Origin: Pseudomonadota bacterium
GTDB taxonomy: Bacteria; Pseudomonadota; Alphaproteobacteria; Caulobacterales; Caulobacteraceae
DNA length: 64,000 nt
Assembly: GCA_020161365.1 (NCBI GenBank)
Contig: JAIUNU010000016.1
Location: 1 to 64,000, forward strand
Reading direction: 5' to 3'
The notes under the pieces: model-generated
Seen by the model: the letters and a program-made list of their open reading frames with translations, nothing else
Told to the model about the DNA's origin: nothing
Databases searched by the model: none
Program-made: the position numbers and the translations under genes
Shown: in pieces, positions 34,601 through 42,208 of the stretch
Position numbering within the stretch: the stretch's first letter is position 1
Layout of the letters: each line of letters starts with the position of its first letter

Positions 34601-35253
34601 CAGACCACCAGGATCGGCGTGAGCATCGCGGCGCGATGGGCGGTTTCGTTAAGCGCGCAGTCGCCATGCTGCACCCAGGCGTGAGCCTCGAACGGTTCGA
34701 GATCGACGCCCAAAACCAAATCGGACGCAATACCGCGGCGCGCGAGATAGGCGACCAAAGCCAGAGAATCCAGGAGACAGATGGGCTCGATCGGGGCCAA
34801 GCCCCTCACGGCGAGGAAACGCCGCGTCGCCGCCTGGGCCGACGAGCCGTTGTCAATGTCGCCCGGCAGCTTCCGACGTCGGCGCTCAACGTTCCGTACA
34901 ACGTCAATAAGGGGACGGAACTCCAAAGCCGCCCACGTCGCAACGATCAGCGCGATCACCTCCGTGGCGTCCAGAAAGGTCGCGCCGGTCCTGCCATGGT
35001 GATCCTCGTGCGCGCTACGGCGCACCGGGCATGGGCTCAGGACGACGAAAGCTTCATGACGCGTCGCCTCCGGAACGAGCCGCAGCTCGATGAGCTGGTT
35101 GGCGAGCCCAAGCTCGTCCCGCGATTCAAGCGCGCCACGCAATAGCCGCGTCTGTTCCGGACCGACACCGAAATACCGGTCGCGCTTCAAGTCCAGCACC
35201 ACGGTGCGACCACCTACGAAGCAGAACGACAAATCTCCGAACCTAAAGGCCAT
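34600..35253 (-). CDS. lasB: Lasso leader peptidase with fused recognition domain
   Basis: A 217-aa protein. The N-terminal 80 residues look like a PqqD/RRE leader-binding domain. The C-terminal transglutaminase-like protease has Cys159 (PICLLDS), His191 (EAHAWVQ) and Asp198 (HGDCALN). It binds and removes the leader so that the cyclase can act. The B1-B2 fusion is the proteobacterial form. It lies 57 bases downstream of the second precursor gene. Confidence 0.88.
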   Translation of the reverse strand: MAFRFGDLSFCFVGGRTVVLDLKRDRYFGVGPEQTRLLRGALESRDELGLANQLIELRLVPEATRHEAFVVLSPCPVRRSAHEDHHGRTGATFLDATEVIALIVATWAALEFRPLIDVVRNVERRRRKLPGDIDNGSSAQAATRRFLAVRGLAPIEPICLLDSLALVAYLARRGIASDLVLGVDLEPFEAHAWVQHGDCALNETAHRAAMLTPILVV

Positions 35254-35310
35254 TTCTCTCGCCGGAAGCGGCGGCGCGGCCTCAGCAGAACCACGTCGCC
35301 TTTGACAGAC

Positions 35311-35445
35311 CTAGTCTTCTGAGAGGCCCGCCTTGGGCTGTTCCTGGGACAGTTCCGGCATGGTAGCCGGGCCGCCCTTGGTCTCGATGCTCACGGCGCC
35401 GAGGTCGATCACGGCGTCGAGTTGGGTGCTGATGTCGCGTTCCAT
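35311..35445 (-). CDS. lasA1: Lasso peptide precursor 1
   Basis: A 44-aa precursor. The leader ends LGAVSIETK with Thr at position -2, the hallmark for cleavage before Gly. The predicted core is 21 residues: ring segment GGPATMPE, with Gly1 joined to Glu8, and then a tail LSQEQPKAGLSED. There are no aromatic plugs; Gln, Glu, Lys or Leu side chains must hold the thread. The tail recalls benenodin-1 in its QEQ-K pattern. GGAG lies before the ATG at 35445. Confidence 0.88.
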   Translation of the reverse strand: MERDISTQLDAVIDLGAVSIETKGGPATMPELSQEQPKAGLSED

Positions 35446-35495
35446 CGTGCTATGCTCCAGTTGCGTGCACGGTTCAGGCCGAGGCATGCGCATCG

Positions 35496-35535
35496 GCCGA
35501 GGAGCCGGAACCCGGGCTCGCGCGCGGGCTCCGGC
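35496..35535 (-). promoter_or_regulatory. Hairpin between the two precursor genes
   Basis: Stem GGAGCC/GGCTCC extended by GCC/GGC across a two-base bulge, with a GC-rich loop. It may attenuate transcription or protect the upstream precursor mRNA so that precursor and enzyme levels differ. Confidence 0.45.
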
Positions 35536-35548
35536 AGGCCGAAGGCGC

Positions 35549-35683
35549 TCAGTCCTCCGAGACACCCGTCTGCGGCACCTCGAGCGAAAACTCCGGGATC
35601 TCCCGGGGCTGGCCCTTGGTTTCGACGCTGACGGCGCCCAGGTCGATCAGGGCGTCTTCGATGTGGTCTTCGATCCGTTCCAT
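35549..35683 (-). CDS. lasA2: Lasso peptide precursor 2
   Basis: A 44-aa precursor, the same length as its neighbour and clearly a paralogue. The leader ends LGAVSVETK. The predicted 21-residue core has ring segment GQPREIPE (Gly1 to Glu8) and tail FSLEVPQTGVSED. The ring carries Arg4 and Glu5 and the tail Phe9, so charge and plug residues differ from precursor 1, while the pattern G-P-PE-S-E-P-G-SED is kept. Ribosome site GGAGA lies before the ATG at 35683. First gene of the biosynthetic unit. Confidence 0.88.
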   Translation of the reverse strand: MERIEDHIEDALIDLGAVSVETKGQPREIPEFSLEVPQTGVSED

Positions 35684-35709
35684 GACGGTCTCCTGCATGA
35701 GGTCACGCC

Positions 35710-35730
35710 CACCGTGACAGTTGTACGGTG
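35710..35730. promoter_or_regulatory. Inverted repeat upstream of precursor 2
   Basis: Arms CACCGT and ACGGTG with a 9-base centre, 27-47 bases before the start codon of lasA2, in the position of a promoter or operator. Confidence 0.4.
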
Positions 35731-35770
35731 CGACCGAAGGTGGAGAACACGCAGGGAATAGCGCGAGGAT

Positions 35771-35791
35771 TTTCCGAAAATTCTTCGGAAA
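35771..35791. promoter_or_regulatory. Palindrome, candidate GntR operator 1
   Basis: Arms TTTCCGAA and TTCGGAAA with centre AATTC, just beyond the gntR stop and about 90 bases upstream of lasA2. A related site lies upstream of gntR. Confidence 0.5.
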
Positions 35792-35792
35792 T

Positions 35793-36455
35793 TCAGCGCG
35801 GCTCGCGGTCCGCCAGACCGTGAAGATGGCGGACGAGCGTAGGCACCAGTCGGAGACGCCGGCGATGATAGGCGACCATCATGGTCCTGATCGCCCCGCC
35901 TTCGCCGTCGAGCAGGAGCCTATGCAGCTCTACCACCTCATCCCCGAAGTCGGCAACGAGGCCCAGCTCCGCCCGACGCACGCGGCGCAGGCGATCACTC
36001 ACGCCGGCCACGGCGCACTCGACCTCGACATTGTCGCTCTGCGCGGCCAGCACCGAGAAAACTGTCTCCAGACTGGCAATGGGCCTCGCGACCGCGTCGA
36101 TGTCCGGGGCTGGCGTGAACGTTCGAGCCGGTCCCGTCCTAAGCGCGTTGACCAGCAAGGCGGCGTTCCACTGGTAGAGATCCGACAGGCCCGGTTCGGT
36201 CAAACGTGGGAATGAAAAGCCCTCGCCCTGATGGCTGACCAGCAACCGCTCCCCCGCCATTCGGTGAAGGGCCGCGCGTACGGGTGAGGCGCTCGCGCCG
36301 AAACGGCGCGAGAGTTCGCCGATGTCGACGCGCTCGCCCGGGCGGTAGTCGCTGTCGGTCAGAAGGAAGGACTTGATGGCGAGGTAGACCCGCTCACCGG
36401 TTCCGGCTTTCTCGATCATCCGCACGATGATGGTGATTGGCCGTCGATCGCGCAT
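35793..36455 (-). CDS. GntR-family regulator of the lasso locus
   Basis: A 220-aa protein. The N-terminal winged helix is DYRPGERVDIGELSRRFGAS followed by ASPVRAALHRMAGERLLV. The C-terminal part is a helical FadR/FCD-like effector domain (LSDLYQWNAALLVNAL, VEVECAVAGVSDRLRR). GntR genes occur in several Caulobacterales lasso clusters. ATG 36455 leaves the upstream operator-like site free; ATG 36419 is an alternative. The effector might be the peptide or a fragment of it; that is a guess. Confidence 0.8.
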   Translation of the reverse strand: MRDRRPITIIVRMIEKAGTGERVYLAIKSFLLTDSDYRPGERVDIGELSRRFGASASPVRAALHRMAGERLLVSHQGEGFSFPRLTEPGLSDLYQWNAALLVNALRTGPARTFTPAPDIDAVARPIASLETVFSVLAAQSDNVEVECAVAGVSDRLRRVRRAELGLVADFGDEVVELHRLLLDGEGGAIRTMMVAYHRRRLRLVPTLVRHLHGLADREPR

Positions 36456-36457
36456 CT

Positions 36458-36487
36458 CCCGAAAAATACGGGTGGAATTCTCCGGGG
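36458..36487. promoter_or_regulatory. Candidate GntR operator 2
   Basis: CCCGAAAAATACGGG followed by GGAATTCTCCGG. The element CCG-AGAATT and the half TTCGG match the palindrome at 35771-35791, but with a longer spacer. It lies directly before the gntR start. Confidence 0.4.
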
Positions 36488-36496
36488 TGCGAGCGA

Positions 36497-37276
36497 TCAC
36501 ATAAGCCCCTCGGACTTCAGGCTGAGCACCTTGTCGCTGCCGACGATCATGTGGTCCCACAGCGCCAGCCCAAGGGCCTTGGCCGCGTCGCCCAGGGCCT
36601 TGGTCATCTGCAGGTCGGCCCGCGAGGGGTCAGGATAGCCGGACGGATGATTGTGCGCCACGATCAGGGCGCTGGCGCCGACCTCCAGCGCGCGACGTAG
36701 CACCTCGCGCGGATAGACCGGCGCGTGGTCCGTCGTGCCTTGGCCCAGTCGCTCCACGACGATGAGCTGGTTGCGCTTGTCAAGAAACAGCGTCCAGAAC
36801 TCCTCGCGCGGCAGGCCGCGCATCTGGGTCGCGAAATAGTCCGCGACCGTCCTGGACGAGGTGAGCAGCTGGCGCCCCGCCAAGCTCGCGGCGCTAACCC
36901 GGCAGGCGATTTCACGCACGAGCTTTAGGTTCACCGCCGACTGGGGGCCGACGTGGCGCAGGAGCTCCGCAACGTCCGCGGCCAGCACGCCCGAAAGGCC
37001 GCCAAACCGCTCGAGCAGGCGCTCGGCGTTGCCCAGGGCGTCGTCGCGGTCGCTCGCGGCCAAGTGTAGATTCAGGATCTCCACATCCGACAGCACCGCG
37101 CTGTCCATCCGCGCGGCGACTTGGCGCACGGCTTCGGCCGAGGACGTTTGCGGGATGAAATCGCGTGCTGCGAAGACTTCGCCGACGCCGAAGCATTCGG
37201 ACCCAGGCTCTGCGGGTGCGGTGTGATCGGTGGCGGTCGTGGTGTCGGGAGTGGGCGGGGGAGGGCAGGCGGACAT
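36497..37276 (-). CDS. radC: RadC-family JAMM/MPN protein
   Basis: A 259-aa protein. The JAMM motif is AHNHPSGYPDPSRAD at about 200-215, with the preceding helix from VYPREVLRRALEVGASALIV. The N-terminal helix-hairpin-helix-like part is LLERFGGLSGVLAADVAELL. RadC-like proteins are regular members of plasmid and ICE leading regions; a metal-dependent hydrolase role is likely but no substrate is known. Leader hairpin at 37299-37314. It ends 42 bases from the gntR start and so borders the lasso locus. Confidence 0.88.
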   Translation of the reverse strand: MSACPPPPTPDTTTATDHTAPAEPGSECFGVGEVFAARDFIPQTSSAEAVRQVAARMDSAVLSDVEILNLHLAASDRDDALGNAERLLERFGGLSGVLAADVAELLRHVGPQSAVNLKLVREIACRVSAASLAGRQLLTSSRTVADYFATQMRGLPREEFWTLFLDKRNQLIVVERLGQGTTDHAPVYPREVLRRALEVGASALIVAHNHPSGYPDPSRADLQMTKALGDAAKALGLALWDHMIVGSDKVLSLKSEGLM

Positions 37277-37298
37277 GGAGTCCTCCAGCTGGTCGGCG

Positions 37299-37314
37299 CC
37301 GGACGAAATTCCGG
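37299..37314 (-). promoter_or_regulatory. Leader hairpin of radC
   Basis: Stem CCGGA/TCCGG with a 6-base loop, with the purine tract AAAAGGAAAAAGGCAGGG upstream on the minus strand. Member of the leader-hairpin family. Confidence 0.45.
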
Positions 37315-37431
37315 ATCGCCCGCCACCGACCGCCCTGCCTTTTTCCTTTTGACCCGACGCCCGAGATCTCGGCGCTAGATCAGATTCTCCAGACGCTGCG
37401 GCCGCTCGGAGGCCGGACAAGCCGCCGACGC

Positions 37432-40400
37432 CTAGGCCGCCGCCAGGATCGTCTGGGCCGGCCAACGCGCCAGGACCGCCGACAGCACAGCCTCCTGATC
37501 GGTCGGGACGAACACCCGGGGCTGGTAGTTGATGATCTCGACGAAGCAGCCGAGCTGGACGAAGGCCTGGCGTTGGGCGGCGGCGCCAACCACCTCGATC
37601 CGCCAATGATCCATGACCTTGGCGCGCCGTAGCCACAGGCCTGTCGTCAAGGACAGGGATGCGCCCTCGTCCAGGATCATGCGCCGGGCGACACCGCCTT
37701 CGCCCACGGCCTGGGCGGTGTCGGTCAGGCCCAGCGCCACCTTCAGCGCCGGAACCTGGCCAGGATCCAGCACCCGCCCCAGCCACCGACGGCCATCGGG
37801 AGCCTTCAGGCGCCGCACCGTCGCCTGCTTGCCTGGCAGACTCGACCAGACCGGCAGGAGCAAACCGGTGACCAGCGCCATCTCGCGCGAAATCCAGGGA
37901 TCGGCGGCGGCGACCTCGGCGGCCCAGGCCGCGCGCCACACCGGCTCTTCGACCGGCTCCCAGGCCGATTCCTCGAACGCCTTGAGCGGGGCGACAGTGC
38001 GTTTTTCGGGACGGATCAGGCGGACGGCTTGGATCAGGCGGTCGTTGTCGTCCGTGGTGGTCAGACCCCGAACCACCAGGGCCGCGCGGCCCGACTTGGA
38101 ATTGACCGCCATCATCCGGGCGGCGGCGTCCTGGCCGGCAAGCGCCTCGTCGGCCGAGATCAGCTGGCGGCGCGTGCGGACCGCGAACCGCACCAGGCGG
38201 GTTTCGGCGCGGGTGGCTACATCGGTGCGCAACACCTCCTCGCCCAGCACCTCCAGGTCGTCGGCGACGATGTCCTCCATGCCGCGATCCAGCGCGCCAG
38301 AGGCGCTGGCCCGTTCCAGGATCCCGGCCAGGATGGCGTCGAAGGCGGCGAAGAGACCGTTCTGGTCCTCGATCCGCAGGGCCAGCAGCCGATTGAGGAA
38401 GGTGTTCATCGGCGGCAGGTCGTCGGAGGCGCGCAAGTTTCCTTCATGATCGGCCAGTGAGAGGCCGGTCTTGGCCTCGAAGGCTTGCCGGTCCATGGCC
38501 TCGACCTGACCGGTGAACAGCGCGACGTAGAAAGCCAACAGCGCGCGGTGCGCCCACGGGCTTTCCAGATTGTCCTCGGGGCGGAAGAGGCCATTGCCGG
38601 CGGTGCGCCGCTCGCCGCGGGTCAGGGCGCCCAAACTGTCCAGACGCCGCGCGATGGTCGACAGGAAGCGCTTTTCGCCATGGATGTCGGTCGTCACCGG
38701 CCGGAACATCGGAGCGCTGGCCTGGTTGGTGCGGTGCGAGCGGCCCAGGCCCTGGATCGCCGCGTCGGCCCGCCAGCCAGGTTCGACCAGATAGTGGGCG
38801 CGGCGCTGCTGGTTAGCCGCCGACAGATCGGCGTGATAGCTGCGTCCGGTGCCTCCGGCGTCGGAAAACACCAGGACCCGCTTCTTGCCGGACATGAAGG
38901 CGTCGGTCTCGACACCGGCCGCGGAGGCGCTGCGGCGCTCAACGACCCTGCGACCGCCCCGTGAGACGACGCGGCGGGCCCGCCCGGTGATTTCCGCCAC
39001 CATCTCCGGCCCCAAGGCCTCGAGCACCGCGTCGAGCACGCCCGGGACGGCGGGCAGGCAGGCCAGCTGGGCGACGGTCTCCTCGCGCAGCCGCAGGGCG
39101 GCCTGGCTGAGAACCGGCGCGCCGTCCTCCATCAGGGGAACCAGTGTGATCTCGCCGTTCTCGTCCTCGACCTCGCTCATGGCTTGAACCGGAAAGGCCG
39201 ACATCAGGTAGTCGAGCACCTGGTCCTTGGGGGTGAGGTCGATGGAGAGGTTGTTCCACTCCTCGACCGGAATCTGGGCCAGCTTGCGCTCCATCACCGC
39301 GGCGTTGGTGGACACGACCTGGACGACCGCCGAGCGTTCGTTGGCCAGGTCCTCCCGAATCGCGGCGATCAGGCTGGGCGTCTTCAGCCCGGCCAGGAGG
39401 TGGCCGAAGAACCGAAGCTTGGCCCCCTCGAACGCCGACATCACCGCCGACGCGGCTTGGCCGCTCCTGACCTTGCCGTCCTCGTCCATCACGCCCGTGG
39501 CCTTCAGGGCCGCGCGAAGATTGTGGTGGATCAGCTGATAGGCGTCGGCCCAGCTGTTCCAGATCTCCACGTCCTGGTCCGTGAGCTGATGGCCAACCGC
39601 CTCGTACTCCACGCCGTCGAACGACAGCGAACGGGCGATATAGAGCCCCAGCGCCTTCAGCTCGCGGGCGATCAGCTCCATGACCGCCACCCCGCCGGAC
39701 TCGATGGCGTCCAGGAAGGTCTCGCGATTGACGAAGGGCGCTTCGACCCCGCCCCACAGGCCCAGGCGCGAGGCGTAGGCGAGGTTCTCCGGCGTCGTCG
39801 CGCCCGTCGCCGAGACATAGAGGACGCGGGCCTTGGGCAGGCGATTCTGCAGGGCAAGACCCGCCATGCCCTGCTGGGAGGCCTTCTTGGGACCGCGCGC
39901 GCCCTTGCCGCCGCCGGCGGCGTTGGCCATGGCGTGGGCCTCGTCGAAAACGATCACGCCGTCGAAGCCCTCCCCGAGCCAGGCGACGATCTGGTCCAGC
40001 CGGGAGGCCCGCGCCCCGCGCGCCGGTTGGCGCAGCGTCGCATAGGTCGAATAGAGGACGCCCCGGTCCAGCCGAATGGCGTCGGCCTGTTTCCAGGACC
40101 CCTGCGCGACGATGTCGCTGGCCGACCCGCCGATGGCCGACCAGTCGCGGCGCGCGTCTTCCAACAGGGCGTCGTTCTTGGACAGCCACACCGCCTGGAC
40201 CCGGCCCTGGGCCATGTTGTCGGCGATGACGCCGGCGATCTGACGGCCCTTGCCGCAGCCGGTGCCGTCACCCAGGAAAAACCCGCGCCGGAAATGCACC
40301 GCTTCGGGCGCGTCGGCGCCGACCGACAGGGCGATGTGGGGCGCGTCGGAGATTTTCCAGGCGCCCGGCAGCATCGCCGCATGGGCCTCGCCGGCGTAGA

Positions 40401-41676
40401 TCACCGTCTCCAGCTGGGCGTCCGACAGCCGGCGTTCGGCCAGGAGACGCGAAGGCAGGATCGGCCGGTAGGTCGGGGCCGGCGGCGCCACCGAGGCCAT
40501 GGGCCGCGACTCCACCAGGGCCGAAGGGTGGGGAGCGGCCCGGTCGATGGCGATCCGCCCCAGGCGATAGGCCTGGTAGAGGCCCACATCCTGACCTTCC
40601 CCCGTCCAGTCGACGACCCGATAGTCGAGCGGTTCGGTTTCATTGATCAGGGAGAGACGTCCGGACGGTGCGGCCAGCGACCGCGCGCGCGGCGCGAGCA
40701 CCGAGACCTGCGCCACGTTGACAAAGCGCCGAGGCTTGGCGCTGGCGCGCGCCGTGAGCGCGGCGGCGGCCTTGGCCGCATCGGCTAGGGTCTCGGCGGC
40801 GATGACGGGGGAGGGGGCGACGGCCATGCCGCGATCGACCACCAGCAACCCGGTCTCCACCGAGGTTCCGTGGCCCGCATAGGCGCGGGCCGGGAACGCG
40901 ATGCGCGCGACGATCGCGCCTTGACGCGACAGCCGCTTGAGCGCCGCCTGGTCGTCGAAAAGTCGCGCCGGGACGATCGCCGACAGGCGCCCGCCCTCGG
41001 CCAGGACCTCGATCGCCGCGTCCACGTGGGGGCCCAGCGCCTGAAATGGCGGATTGAGCACCACGGCGTCGAAGGAGCCGGAGGTTTCGAGGAGATCCTT
41101 GAGATGGACCGCGTCGTGGCGGGTGCGCGGAACCTGCGCGAAGAGTCCGTCGAGTAACCCCGCGCGGCCTTCGGCCAGTTCGTTGAGCGTCAGCTGGGCC
41201 CCACAGACCTCGGCCAGAACCGCTAGAAGCCCTGTGCCGGCGGACGGCTCCAAGACCTTGTCGCCCAGCCGCACCTGGGCGGCCAGGACAGCCAGGGCCC
41301 CAAGCTCCGGCGGCGTGGAAAACTGGTCCAGGGCCACCTGCTCCTCCGAGCGCCGGCTCTGGGTCGGGGTCAGGGCCGAGAGGCTGGCCAGCAGGGCGCA
41401 GATCTCGGCCGGGGCGTCCTCCAGGCGCGCGACCTGCGGGGCCAGACGGCGGATCTGCAGGACCAAGGCCGCCTCAATGGCGTCGTAGGCGTCGCGCCAG
41501 GACCAGGCGCCGTCGACGTCGGACGCGCCGAAGGTGGTGGTCATGACGCCGGAGACGAGCTTGCGATCGAGCACCCGCGATCGATTCAGCTGGGCGGCCA
41601 AGGCCCGGGCGGCGGACAGGAGGTTGGCGGCGGTGTCGGCCTGGGAAGGGGCGAACAACGGCAGGGTCGCGGTCAT
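37432..41676 (-). CDS. Giant methylase / strawberry-notch-type helicase fusion
   Basis: A 1414-aa protein. The N-terminal methyltransferase-like domain has the motif I region VLEPSAGTGLLAVLAEVCGA and the catalytic-type VVLNPPFQ near residue 205. The middle holds a superfamily 2 helicase with Walker A-like GDGTGCGKGRQ (near 470) and Walker B VIVFDEAHAM (near 577). The C-terminal helicase part has VFSDAGGTGRSYHADLSAA and GLGRSHRTNQAS, typical of bacterial strawberry notch proteins. Such fusions are conserved on alphaproteobacterial plasmids and phages; roles in DNA modification, transfer or anti-restriction are proposed. ATG 41676 has a leader hairpin. Confidence 0.85.
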   Translation of the reverse strand: MTATLPLFAPSQADTAANLLSAARALAAQLNRSRVLDRKLVSGVMTTTFGASDVDGAWSWRDAYDAIEAALVLQIRRLAPQVARLEDAPAEICALLASLSALTPTQSRRSEEQVALDQFSTPPELGALAVLAAQVRLGDKVLEPSAGTGLLAVLAEVCGAQLTLNELAEGRAGLLDGLFAQVPRTRHDAVHLKDLLETSGSFDAVVLNPPFQALGPHVDAAIEVLAEGGRLSAIVPARLFDDQAALKRLSRQGAIVARIAFPARAYAGHGTSVETGLLVVDRGMAVAPSPVIAAETLADAAKAAAALTARASAKPRRFVNVAQVSVLAPRARSLAAPSGRLSLINETEPLDYRVVDWTGEGQDVGLYQAYRLGRIAIDRAAPHPSALVESRPMASVAPPAPTYRPILPSRLLAERRLSDAQLETVIYAGEAHAAMLPGAWKISDAPHIALSVGADAPEAVHFRRGFFLGDGTGCGKGRQIAGVIADNMAQGRVQAVWLSKNDALLEDARRDWSAIGGSASDIVAQGSWKQADAIRLDRGVLYSTYATLRQPARGARASRLDQIVAWLGEGFDGVIVFDEAHAMANAAGGGKGARGPKKASQQGMAGLALQNRLPKARVLYVSATGATTPENLAYASRLGLWGGVEAPFVNRETFLDAIESGGVAVMELIARELKALGLYIARSLSFDGVEYEAVGHQLTDQDVEIWNSWADAYQLIHHNLRAALKATGVMDEDGKVRSGQAASAVMSAFEGAKLRFFGHLLAGLKTPSLIAAIREDLANERSAVVQVVSTNAAVMERKLAQIPVEEWNNLSIDLTPKDQVLDYLMSAFPVQAMSEVEDENGEITLVPLMEDGAPVLSQAALRLREETVAQLACLPAVPGVLDAVLEALGPEMVAEITGRARRVVSRGGRRVVERRSASAAGVETDAFMSGKKRVLVFSDAGGTGRSYHADLSAANQQRRAHYLVEPGWRADAAIQGLGRSHRTNQASAPMFRPVTTDIHGEKRFLSTIARRLDSLGALTRGERRTAGNGLFRPEDNLESPWAHRALLAFYVALFTGQVEAMDRQAFEAKTGLSLADHEGNLRASDDLPPMNTFLNRLLALRIEDQNGLFAAFDAILAGILERASASGALDRGMEDIVADDLEVLGEEVLRTDVATRAETRLVRFAVRTRRQLISADEALAGQDAAARMMAVNSKSGRAALVVRGLTTTDDNDRLIQAVRLIRPEKRTVAPLKAFEESAWEPVEEPVWRAAWAAEVAAADPWISREMALVTGLLLPVWSSLPGKQATVRRLKAPDGRRWLGRVLDPGQVPALKVALGLTDTAQAVGEGGVARRMILDEGASLSLTTGLWLRRAKVMDHWRIEVVGAAAQRQAFVQLGCFVEIINYQPRVFVPTDQEAVLSAVLARWPAQTILAAA

Positions 41677-41701
41677 GGGAAGGTCCTGGCTCACCCGCCG
41701 C

Positions 41702-41718
41702 GGAGGGCTCCTCCCTCC
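41702..41718 (-). promoter_or_regulatory. Leader hairpin of the methylase/helicase gene
   Basis: Stem GGAGGG/CCCTCC with a 5-base loop, 26 bases before the start codon. The purine tract TGAGGAAGGGACGGG lies upstream. Member of the leader-hairpin family. Confidence 0.45.
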
Positions 41719-41785
41719 AGACCCGACGGGCTCGCCCCGCCCGTCCCTTCCTCAGTTCACCCTTTGAACCGCGCCGGCCGCCGCT

Positions 41786-42082
41786 TCAGTCGGCGAACGG
41801 CAAGTCCGGACGCCAGCGCCGCACCAAGGCCTCGATCTCGGCGCGGTCCATCACCGCGTCCGGGTAGAGATTTTTGCGGGCGATGAAGGCGAACACCTGG
41901 ATCATGTCGGTGGCGGCCCGATCGTCGAGAAGCCACAGCTGGGTGAGGTCAAAACCGCCCAGCTCGCCGGCGTTCCACCAGGCCAACAGGAAATTGGCCG
42001 CCGCCCTGCTAGCGCCGGTGTCGTCCATGGCCAGCGCCACGAGCCGGCTCAACGCGATCTGGGTTTCCTCATCCATCGGCAC
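41786..42082 (-). CDS. DUF7673 family protein
   Basis: A 98-aa protein with ALSRLVALAMDDTGASRAAA and NFLLAWWNAGELGGFDLTQLW, the pattern of the small DUF7673 family found on many plasmids. No function is known. The GTG at 42082 has AGGTGA upstream; an internal ATG two codons later is an alternative. It lies between the large helicase gene and parB. Confidence 0.7.
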   Translation of the reverse strand: MPMDEETQIALSRLVALAMDDTGASRAAANFLLAWWNAGELGGFDLTQLWLLDDRAATDMIQVFAFIARKNLYPDAVMDRAEIEALVRRWRPDLPFAD

Positions 42083-42208
42083 TGGCTTTTCACCTCGCTC
42101 GAGCCCGACGCGATTCCACCGAGCGCCGGGCCAATCTAGCGGTCAAGCGGCGGTGACCGCCAGCGCGACGCAAGTCGAGCCCCCGCCCGTCGGCGAGGGC
42201 TCTTGCTG

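Noticed and set aside
35311..35565. Longer 84-codon version of precursor 1
   Set aside because: The extra 40 residues are spacer-derived Arg/Pro-rich sequence; the internal ATG at 35445 has its own ribosome site and gives the same length as precursor 2.
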